64,000 bases of DNA from positions 57,051,970-57,115,969 of the forward strand of contig NC_087062.1 of assembly GCF_963678635.1 (NCBI RefSeq). The letters are read 5' to 3'. Under the pieces are notes generated by a model. The model saw only the letters and a list, made by a program, of their open reading frames with translations, was not told the DNA's origin and made no database searches. Shown here piece by piece: positions 19,853 through 31,800 of this stretch. The stretch comes from Symsagittifera roscoffensis (lineage: Eukaryota; Xenacoelomorpha; Acoela; Convolutidae). The position numbers and the translations under genes are program-made. Within the stretch, counting starts at the first letter, position 1; every line of letters starts with the position of its first letter.

Positions 19853-22800
19853 CCAGAGTTCTTTCTACATATCCCTTGATGACCAGCCCAGCGTTCATCT
19901 TTTCTCCTAGTCGATCGGATGGATCTCTACCAGCTTTATGTTGTGGTGTTAAACAAACGCGTTCTTCGACAAAGGTCAAAGCCACTCCGTCTGACTCTAA
20001 GCCGGTTACATTGCTCTACACCACAATCGTATCCTCCAGGTCGAGAAAAAATCTCACTAAAAACTTGTCTGTTTTACCAGATGGCGTTAAACCTGATCAT
20101 AATAAAGCAAATCGTACACAAACGACGTTAAGAATGAACTCTGACCAATCATTGACAACTAGCACGGCTTCAATGAAATTAAGTTGCGATACCTTGAATG
20201 TTGTCAAAAATAAGACGCCCGCGACATACGAGCGACCACCATTAAAATTAGAAACAAGTTTCTTCTATTTAAAAAATCCATTTTATCTTTCTCGAACTTT
20301 TACAACTTTGAGTACAACAAGAAAGCAAGTAGAGCTACAGAAAAAGAACTCCTCAAATCAGTTAAATTCAAAAAATTTGACTGTGAATTTTCAAGCGCCA
20401 ATCAAAATTAGGCCGGGGTCAAAAAAAAGTACTTTAGAAGTAGCTATATCAAAAAGCCTTCCTACATGGATAAAAGCTGATACAATAGATGCTGAAAATG
20501 TGCAATTATCTTCTTCGAAACCTACTTTGACGTTTCCCAAGCAAAGTACAACTCTTTCGTCAAAACTAGTTGATACTCCTGGAAACAATGAAGTTTCTAT
20601 TGCATCTGATGTTAAATTGTCGTCAAATTCTGGGACAAAAAAGATCACAATCGATGGTATATCTTTCGGAAATGATCAAAATTTGTACGCCTTTGCATCA
20701 AGTTTAGACAAAACCAAATTGTCTGATAATCCAGTAGAATTCACAACAACATCATCTGAAACTCAGAGAATGCTTTCTAGTTCTCTTTCATTCCAATCAA
20801 AAACAACAAGAGAAGTTTTAAATGCGTCGGCAGCTCCGGGCAAAAATATGTTTACAGCCGAAGCCACCTCTCCGGAGACATCACATATTACCACTTTAAA
20901 ACATGGCGAGCTTACAATTCTGACTCAAGCAAAACTTCCGCTGAAAACTATTTTAGGTAGAAAATTTTTGTCCGAAGCACCAAAAATGACTACTTCACAA
21001 ATAGCAATTAAAGATAACAATGCAACCATCGTTCATAGTGGAATGTTTGGCAGTACTAAAATGTCTACTGCCGGGTTAATGATTTCAAAAAGTAGGGCGT
21101 CTGAATTATCTCAAACTACTTATCCTGAAAATGCTACGGCGGTGACTAAAAAATCCATGATAACAGTTTCTCCACAGACGACTCCAAAAAAACTCACTGC
21201 TGCTCGAATGGCAGCATATGGTGAAAATGACATTTCAAAAATGATTTCTACAGAAACTACGGCGTCTGGGTATACGTCTAGCCAAAAGCCTGAATTGGAA
21301 ATCCTGACTCGGGAAACAACTTCTGCGACACGTCAAACAAAGAGATCAACAGTTTCCAACGAAAGTTTTTTCAAAGAAAAAGCGTATTCAAAAGTTCCTA
21401 AAACTGTAGCCACAGATTCCACTCCTAAAATTATAAACGAATCACCAATAACAGTAGCTATCGTCTTCGAAAAGGTTAGCCATAAACTATCTGCGGTGAG
21501 ATTAACTACCTTCGAAATTCAATCACTGAAATATACAACTTCACAAAGTCATCTTGATTTTGTTTTTACTGGTGAGCCTGTGTCAACTATAGCAGCGAAC
21601 AAATTTACATCTTCTCAGTCCTCAAAGTTTTCTCCTACAACTAAAATTATGTCTACTAAGTCCACAAAATTTTCTCCGACACCTAAGTTTTCACCTACTC
21701 AGGCTACAACATTTTCTCCGACATTTGAAATTACATCTACTCAGTCTACAAAAATTTCTCCGACAAATAAATTTACATCTACTCAGTCTACAAAACTTTT
21801 TCTGACAAATAAATTTTCATCTACTCAATCTGCAAAAGTTTCTCCGACAAATAAAATTAGATCTACTCAGTCTACAAAAGATTCTGCGACAAATAAATTT
21901 ACATCTACTCAGTCTACAAAACATTCTCCGACAAGCAAAGTTACACCTACTCAGTCTACAAAAGATTCTCCGACAAACAAATTTACTTCTACTCAGTCAG
22001 CAAAACTTTTTCTGACAAATCAATTTAAATATTCTCAGTCCACAAAATTTTCTCCAACAGATAAATTCACTTCTACTCAGTCTACAAAACATTCTCCGAC
22101 AATTAAAGTTACACCTACTCAGTCTACAAAAGATTCTCCGACAAATGAATTTACTTCTACTCAGTCTACAAAACTTTTTCTGACAAATCAATTTAAATCT
22201 TCTCAGTCCACAAAATTTTCTCCAACAGATAAATTCACACCTACTCAGTCTACAAAACATTCTCCGACAAATAAATTTACATCTACTCAGTCTACAAAAC
22301 TTTTTCTGACAAATAAATTTTCATCTACTCAGTCGACAAAATTTTCTCCAACAGATAAATTCACACCTACTCAGTCTACAAAACATTCTCCGACAAACAA
22401 AGTTACACCTACTCAATCTACAAAAGATTCTCCGACAAATAAATTTACTTCTACTCAGTCTACAAAACTTTTTCTCACAAATCAATTTAAATCTTCTCAG
22501 TCCACAAAATTTTCTCCAACAGATAAATTCACACCTACTCAGTCTACAAAACATTCTCCGATAAACAAAGTTACAACTACTCAGTCTACAAAAGATTCTC
22601 CGACAAATGAGTTTACTTCTACTCAGTCTACAAAACTTTTTCTGACAAATCAGTTTTCATCTACTCAATCTGCAAAAATTTCTCCGACATATAAAATTAT
22701 ATCTACTCAGTCTACAAAAGATTCTGCGACAAAAAAATTTACATCTACTCAGTCTACAAAACATTCTCCGACAAACAATTTTACACCTACTCAATCTAAA

Positions 22801-25800
22801 AAAGATTCTCCGACAAATAAATTTACTTCTACTCAGTCTACAAAACTTTTTCTCACAAATCAATTTAAATCTTCTCAGTCCACAAAATTTTCTCCAACAG
22901 ATAAATTCACACCTACTCAGTCTACAAAACATTCTCCGACAAACAAAGTTACAACTACTCAGTCTACAAAAGATTCTCCGACAAATGAATTTACTTCTAC
23001 TCAGTCTACAAAACTTTTTCTGACAAATCAATTTAAATCTTCTCAGTCCACAGAATTTTCTCCAACAGATAAATTTACGCCTACTCAGTCTACAAAAGTT
23101 TCTGTGAAAACTAAATTTAGAACTACTCAATCTAGAAAAATTTCTCTGACCAATAAATTTAAAACTACTCAGATTACAAACTTTTCTGCAGCAAATAAAT
23201 TTACACATACTCAGACTGCAAATGATAAATTTACTTCTACTCAGTCTACAAAACTTTCTCCGACAGATAAACTGACAGATACTCAGTCTACAAAAATTTC
23301 TCCCGCAATTAAATTTAGACCTGCTCAGACTACAATTATTTTTCCGACAAATGAATTTAAATCTACTCAGTCTACTCAATCTTTTGAGCCGATAACGTTT
23401 AAATATTTTTCTCCGATAAATAAAAAAGCAACTGTTGCAACATCTTCAAAATCATCTCCATTTCCAACTCCAAACCAGTATTCGACTTCGAAGCAGTTTT
23501 CTTCTGATGTATTTGAATCGAAATCAAAAACTTCCATCGAACCGAAGCTTCGTCCAACCTCGATTAAACTGGAATCAAATATTTCAAAGAAATCAAACAC
23601 AGCTTTAAAAATATCCAAAGACGATTTTGAACTTGCGAGCATCAATGAAAATTGGAATCAAACACGGACAAAAAGTACCCCGGGTAAACATCACGGGTTG
23701 ACCTTCACACAAAAAAATGCTTGTCATAAAGTTCAATACATTTAGTCTATGGAGAAATAGTTTTTTTTGTCAAAAACTGCTTTTTAAACAAAGCCAATAT
23801 ATGAAAACTGCTTGATTATGTTTTCCATAGAATAAAATCCAAATTTGAGAAAAAAATAAGCTCTCTGTTTTAGCTAAATCTACTTCTCAGCTAAAAAACG
23901 TTGTCGAGAAAAAAATGTTTCATGCGAACTTGGTCTTATCTGTGTATAACGTACTCCAAATACAAACTCATTACAAAAACTGAGCAAAAATGTTGATGAA
24001 CGTTTTGAGAGACTGATGGATATTTTCTACTTTTTGTTATTCATTTAAAGTTACAAAAACAAGTTGGAATTGTCCACCATAAAATCTTAATCTACTGTTT
24101 CAATCTCTGAGTTCTTTTATTCAAGAAAATTATTGTTTTTTCTAAGACCAAACACAAAATTACTTAAAAAATTATATATTAAGCTGTTTCCAAGTGAAGT
24201 TATTACACAAACAAAATTACAAATGAATATGTCCAGCAAAACTCAATTTCATGTATTGAAAGCTGCTTTCTATACGATTGCCATCAATAAAAACTGGAAG
24301 GCAGTACAACAAAACCGAAGTAGAACAGTGCCAAAAAATGTTTGAAGTTTTTTTTACTCATTACCATGTAGAACAGTGTCAAAAAAAAATTGAAAATTTT
24401 TCACTTATTCATCCCTGGTCATTGGGAAATATTTGAACTTAAATTGGCTACAAAACGACAAAAATTATCATTTTAATTGATCCGGCTCGTTGTAAAAAAA
24501 AATCCCCAAGTTAGGCGCTAGAATTTTTGCTGAACAAACAAAAAACTCAGCAATTAGTAAATTTTTCTTTCGAGTTTTCTTCAACCCCATTTTAAGCGAA
24601 ATTGCCAACAACTCACAAACGGATTAAATTAACATCCTCTCGCCAGACATAAGCTGTGCTATTCTGCCCAGCGTTTATTTCATTTCAGATTTGCTAAGCG
24701 CTGCGTGGAAAATGCTCAATTCTGATTGGCTGAAAATGCTCAATTCTGATTACCTCGAACCAAGCTAACATCCCTAAACTGCCTTTTCGGTATGTTGACT
24801 TCGTCCAACGAGGCGTATATATAGGTATCAAAATGAACACTTGATCTCATAAGTCCCAAAAAAAAAATCTGTCAGATAAACCCAACAAGAAATTCTTCGA
24901 TAGGTCAAACACTACTTTAGCGACTACTGAACGTTGATTGAACAAAAAATAGTTAATTAGTCGTTCACTCCAATTTTAACCAATGAGAGTTCAAGGAGAA
25001 CCTTTTGGGAACTATGGTATCGATTTTATGTTTTGGGAACTACGAAGACTGGATCTATATGAAATAACTTTTTCAAGCCTTTTTAACCTTAACAAGACTA
25101 CTCGTATATCAGGGCAAAGCCCTGTATGTTCCGACTGTCCCTTAATTAATATCGAATAGTTTTTGAGAAAGAAATATTGGAAACCTGTAAATGTGAAACG
25201 TGAACTTTTGAGTCGTACAATTAATACGGCCAATTAACTAGCCTCAATTCAATTTGGAACGATTTTGTTGCGCGGGATGATTTGTCACAAATAAATAAGT
25301 CGCGTTGGGCTCTCAGCAATATGAATAAATTCTTCAGAGTGCGCATAATTTAGTCCAGAACATGGCCAATTTGGCAATTTTTAAACCCCCAGAACTTAAC
25401 AAAAAATATCTTTTCAAATTTGAGCTCAGCAAGTCGATATCTTCAATAGGGCATGAAACGTTTTTAATGAAAATTATTATTTTGACCGGCAAAAATTGAC
25501 CGAATAAAAAAAACCACGCCGAGCATAAATATTCAGTTTTTTTTTCGAAAGTCTGAACAACAAACATAATTCAGAATTTTCAAATATCAGTTTCCGGCTC
25601 TGTTAGTCGCGTTCTTATTTTTGGCCTTGTTACACTTCGGCACTGTTTTCAGCCTCCAAAAATGCTGGTCATAGCGATTTGGTTCAATTTAATTGTATGG
25701 AATTCTGTGCATGGAATTGTATGACTAGAGGCTTTTGATGTATAGAGATGTAGGGAAACTGATTAGGAGTTTTGGTCAACCCGGGATAATGGAAGATTCA

Positions 25801-28800
25801 TATTTCAAACTAGAAGTCACACAAACTGTTAAGAATAAGCCAACTTTAACTAATAAAACAAAAAGTACAGTGACTGAAGTTGTTTCTCTGGGCACTTTAA
25901 ACTACATAGCAGCAGTACCTTTTCCAGAAAAATCAACTGAACAAAGCTCTATAGCTATAGTTTATCCAAATAATCGAAATCAGGTTACGGAGTCAGCGAA
26001 TGCCGTCACACCGAAGGTCCTCACACAAAATGTACAAGGGGACGAGTTAAGCCCAACTTCAGATGTTAATGTTCAAAAAAGAGTACGAAGGAATTCTTTC
26101 TGTTGCTCGTGTAAAAAAAATAGCTTGGAGAAACCTGGAAACTTATGCGTTCAAGGTTTGGCATTTAGTGTTTTTAGTCCGTGTTTTATAAAAGTTTTTA
26201 CCCAGATGTTCTGTTTTTAGCAATCGAAATGCGAATTGAATCAGTTAATCAAGTGTTGTCTTTTGAGCGCGAATTGAAGATGATAAATATGGTAAGTCAT
26301 CGTTATCCTTTTTGTTGCCGTTTTTTTCTGAGTATGTGAGTGTTTGCCATGATGCAAAATTTCTATAAGACGATCAAAAGCGATGAGTTGAAACTTGGTG
26401 AAAAAATCAGCAAATCATAGAGCATAGATGGATCTACAAATTATAGTGTTTTATCTGCTATTACGACAATATAGGGCAAAATAGGGCCATTTTTTTGCTT
26501 TTCTATTCTTTTTAAAACTGAGGTAGCTGCAAACTAATAAGCTCTCAAACTCAATCCAAACTCAAGTTAATAATTTCAAACAGTTTTTGAGCATAAGATA
26601 TTTCAAACCATTTCGTCACTTTCTTCTAAAGTCGGAACAATAAACATTATGTAAAGATAATTCAGAATAAAAAGATTTTAAAAGTGTTTATATTTTTTGT
26701 GGTATTTTCGTTTGAAAAACTCGGTTTTATTAAATAGTTTGAACAAAAAACTTTTTCTCTCTCAAATGAAACGGCAAGTCTCGATTTTTTCAATGATTCA
26801 CTCTGGGACGTGAATGTGAGCTAACGTTTTGCTACATTTCAAGTCCGACTACTTTAACTTAGTCAAAAACTCCTGCATGTGAAATGAAATTATTGTTCCG
26901 ACTTTCGATACGAAAGTAACGGAATATTTGTGCTCGGGGTGGGTTTTTTTTTCTTCAGACAATTTCGACTTTTTAACTAGCCATTTTTGACGGAATTTTT
27001 TAAAATCTTTCGAAACCCATTGTTGTCCTGAACTTAAATTTGAAAAGACATTTCACCTGTGATCATTTTTCGTAAAATTATGAGGGTTTAAAGATTGTCA
27101 TTTTGACCAATTTGGGACAATTAACGCGCGATATAATTCGCGCTATTAACGCGTAAGCGGAGATTTAATCCGTCTTATAAATCGTTCCAAATTGGTTGAA
27201 CGAAGCTTTTTTGCCATAATTGATTTGTTACAAAGAACGAAATCTATCTTTTTGTACTTTATATGACGTGTGGGGGGATGATTTTCATAAAAAATTTCAA
27301 ATTTTGGAAAAAAAATGTTTCATTTTGTTTTATTTCATTTGATTTTTTATGTTATTACTGCTGCTCCATAAACCTTAAAAGGCTGTCGGAACATTCAGGG
27401 CTTCGCCCTGATACGAGCAGTCTTGTATTAATTTTGTTTTCAATTAAAATCGGATATCAGCAAGAGCAAACTGTTTCTATGCTAATTGAGCGCATTGCAC
27501 TGACTGCTCTTTGTGTCTATTTTTGTTCCGACTTTCGATACGAAAGTAACGGAATATTTATGCTCGGGGTGGGTTTTTTTTCTTCAGACAAATTTCGACT
27601 TTTTAACTAGCCATTTTTGACAAGATTTTTGTATCACTCGAAAGGTATTGTTGTCTTGAGCTTAAATTTGAAAAGATCTTTCACTTGTGATCTTTTTTCG
27701 TAAAGTTATGGCGGTTTAAAGATTACCATTTTGGCCAATTTGGGACAATTAACGCGAGATATATTTCGCGCTATTAGCGCGTAAGCGGAGGTTTAATCTG
27801 TCTTAGAAATTATTCCAAATTGGTCGAAGGAAGCTTACTTGTATAATTGATTTGCTACTAGGAGCAAACGTTATCACTTTGTACTTTATAGGGCGTGTGG
27901 GGGAATGATTTTCATACAAAAAAAAATTTCAAATTTTAGAAAACAAATTAAATTTTGTTTTCTTACATTTAGTTTTTTATATGTTATTACTGCTCCATAA
28001 ACGTTACAATGCAGTCTGAACCTTCAGGGCTTCGCCCTGATTCGAGTAGCCTTGTTTCTTTTTCAGAAACAATTTTCTTCTGACTTTGGTAACGAAAGTA
28101 ACGGAAAATTTATGCTCTGTGTTTTTTTTTCATCAGACAAGTTTTAACTTTTTAAATATTTTGACGGAATTTCTTACATCATTCAAAAAGTATTGTTGTC
28201 TTGAGCTTAAATTTGAAACAATTTTTTGTCCTGTGATCATTTTTTGTTAAGTTATGGGGGTTTAAAGATTGCCTTTTGGTCAATATGGGACAATTAATGC
28301 GCAATAAATTCGCGCTATTAACGCGTAAGCGGAGATTTAATCCGTCGTAGAAATTTATTTGCAATGATTGTGTTCCGACTTTCAAAGAAAACGGAATGTT
28401 TAAGCTCGATGTGGTTTTTTTTTATTCAGTCAATTTTTGCCGATCGAAATAATAGGTTTCGACAAAAGTTTTAAACCCCATTGAAGATATTGACTTTCTG
28501 AGTTCAATTTAAAAAAGATATTTTTCCTCCAATTGTTTTCTTTGAGGTTCTGGGGGTTTGAAAGTTGCCAAATTGGCCATGTTCTGGGCTAAACTATGCG
28601 CGCTTTGAAGAATTTATTCACATTGCTGAGAGCGAAACGTGAATTATTTATGCGCGGCGGATTATTCCGCACAACAAAATCGTTCCAAATTGAATTGAGG
28701 CTAGCAATCATATTGGCGTATTAATTTCGTACTTCTCAACCTTTCACACTTTGATATTTTCACGGTTTTCAATATTTTTTTCCCCAAAAACTATTCGATA

Positions 28801-31800
28801 TGAATTAAGGGACAGTCGGAACATTTAGGGCTTTGCCCTAATATACGAGCAGTCTTGTTTGTTGCTAGGAGCGAATTCTATCACTTTCTACTTTGTATGG
28901 CGTGTGGGTGGTTGTTTTTTTTTACAAAAAAACTTAAATTAAAAAAAAATCTTTTATTTTCATTACATTTGAATTTAACTGCTCCATAGACCGACATTAA
29001 ACAGCCGTCGGAACATTCAGGGCTTTGTCCTATTTCGAGCACGTTTGTTCTCTTTTAGTTCCGAATACTTCGCGAAATTTTGTGTAGGGTGTTTTTATTT
29101 TCCGCCAAATTCTTACAAGTAAAGCAAGTAAGGGATCAAGTGTCATATTAAACCCCTATTAGTCAAGGTTCAGATTCTCAAAAACATTTGAAAAAAATCT
29201 CTTAACTTTTTTGTTTTTCAGACTAAATGGCAAAACTTACAAAAAAAACACTGAAATTGAACTCTCAATTTAAACATGGTGCAATCAACATATTATCGTA
29301 ACTCTTTTTACACCTGGTTGTTGCAGTTGTTTCTAATATAATCACTCCTTACTGAACAAAATCAGGAGAAAATCTAAAGAGATGTCGATTACTTTTTTGG
29401 ATTTTCTTACTTCAATCATTGTAGTCGGAACATTTAGTGTGATAACAGCATCCAGCAACCGATTATAAATAGTTTGAATTTTTAACTTTGTTTACTGGAA
29501 GAAAGACATAAACTTTAACTTCCTCAAAAATTTGGAATCTTGGTACAAGTATTTTTAAAACCATTCTTCATTCAATGAAAAAATATTTGTTCTAATTTCT
29601 AGAGAGAAACTATTCCATGCCCGTTTTTGTCGACTTCATGTTATGATGAAATTTTTCAATGCCGCTCTAATAGCGAATGAAAAGTTGGAGTATGACGATT
29701 TCATCCTACACTGAAATGTGCTACTTGGTTTTTCATGGACTAGACTCAATCGCGTTACAAATAACTTCCCAACTTGAGGGAGCCTCAAGCACATGAGTAA
29801 CTGATTGCTTTAGTTATCCAAAATTGCTTTTGTTATGCAGTTTATAACAAGCTTTTAAATTTGTTTACTTAATCGATTATTTGTTAAAATTTGACCAAAA
29901 TTTTTTCTTCCATCTAACCATTATCCGTGCAATGAGCTTTAAACTCAAAAACTTAATTTGTTTGTTAATATGAATCATTAAGTTACTGAGGGCTAAAAGT
30001 TATTTTTGTCAGTTTGTACGATGATCATTCTGCAAGAAAACTCCATTTTCCAATTAAAGAGGCGAAATATTCCGGCACAAAGTCACTCAGATTTAATTGA
30101 GGCAATTTGCATAGTTTTGATTGTAAGTTGGGTGTGATGAAAAGATTAAAAAGAAGTTTCTTTAAAAAAATTATCAATTTTTTGATGAAAACTTTCCTTT
30201 GAGACACCCCATGTACAATCAGATTATTCAGGGAATCGGTTTGATACGAGCAGGCTTGTTTTGTTTCAAAGTAGCCTGAAATGGGAAGTTCTTCAAAAAA
30301 CGGTTTAATTCTCTCAAATTAGTTTAAGATTAGACAACAGGGGAAGAACACAAAGTTTGTAGAATTTCACGATAACTGATCTAGTGAAATTTTTCCCTTT
30401 GAAATTCTGAACTATCATTCACCCCAAAAATGGGTCTTTTCGGTTTTTTTATCTATCAAGAACTACGCTGAAACTACCGTGTTAATTAATGACAAAGTCA
30501 AAATTTTAGAAAGGCAAATTTTTGAGAAAGGTAGAATGGGAAAAATGGAAGTGTAAGAGGCTTTTTTTTATATAACTTTTTTTTATCAATTAACCCAATA
30601 GCTGCAGCGTATTTCTCGATTAACTAAAAAAATGACCCATTTTTGGAGGAAAACGTTGGCTGCAAATTTCGAAAAATGAATTGCATCATATTAATTCTAG
30701 TGAATTTATGAGCATGTGTGGTTTTGTTCATATTTGTCTAATCCTAACCCAAATTGAAAAAAAGCCTTAGAAATTTCAATTTTGATTTTTTTTTTCGGAT
30801 AATTTACTTCAGCACTGTTCGTGCTGATTGAAAATCCGGAAAAAATGAACAAAACTTGAATTTTCAAACACGTTTTTCTCAAATTGGGCTAAGATTAGAC
30901 AAAATGTAAAGGGGAACAAAAGTTGCTTAGAATTTAATCAGAATTAATATGGGTGCAATTTTTTCTCCGAAATTCGCAACCGAAATTTTACCCCAAAAAT
31001 GGGTCATTTTGGTTTTTTTAATTAATCGATAAATACGCTGAAACTACTGCGATAATTGATAAAAAAATTAAGTCACAAGAAGCTTCTTACACAGCCCAAC
31101 AAAATTCTAGAAGGGTTGAAAAATCTGTATACGAGAAAATATTTTTGCCTGATAGTTAAGAAATGTGATTCCTACTAGGCCAAATTTTGGTTGAAATTCT
31201 GGTATTTATTTTAATGCTGGTTCGAATTAATGCAAAATTAATTTAGAAACTGCATGTGTTCGAAGCTTGTCTGTTCTCGACAATTTAATCGAACTATTTG
31301 GAATTTTGTTTGCAATTTTTTGTATGCACATAAGTATTTAAGATGTTTGTTTTCCAAAATTATTCAGATGTTTGGACTTTTAGTTTTTTACGGAACCCTG
31401 GGTATCAAGAATATCCATAAGAAATTGCCCAGAAGATAAATCACGACCACTCATTTGCAAAAGAATAAAATTTGAGCGAAGGATGTCGTGGAATTCTGTT
31501 CGAAACTTTGTCACAGGATACAGAACTTCAACTAGTTCAGGTGATACAACGCTTAAAATAGTTTCAACCAATTTGAAAAAAATATAAATGTTTTTTTTTT
31601 CAAGTTTTCCTAGTCTTAATCTCATTTAATTATTTCAGATTGGATTACATCAACTAGAGAAAGTTTTGCTCGCAAAAAGAAAGACAATGGTGTTATTGTA
31701 GACCCGCCATGGAAACTGAAAACCAAACAGAAAGATTCCGAAACCCACAGCAATCATTTTGAAGAGCCCGTTTTAAACGAGAGAGCGTCGGGGGCAACAT

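Noticed and set aside
21997-23379. Long minus-strand Cys/Arg-rich frames opposite the Thr-rich repeat
   Set aside because: They mirror the 42-bp repeat: a stop-free unit repeated in tandem keeps the antisense frame open too. The plus frame is longer, has consistent splice phases and a sensible composition.
31380-31625. Minus-strand 81-codon frame
   Set aside because: Antisense to the model exon 31384-31540, which has matching splice phases on both sides.
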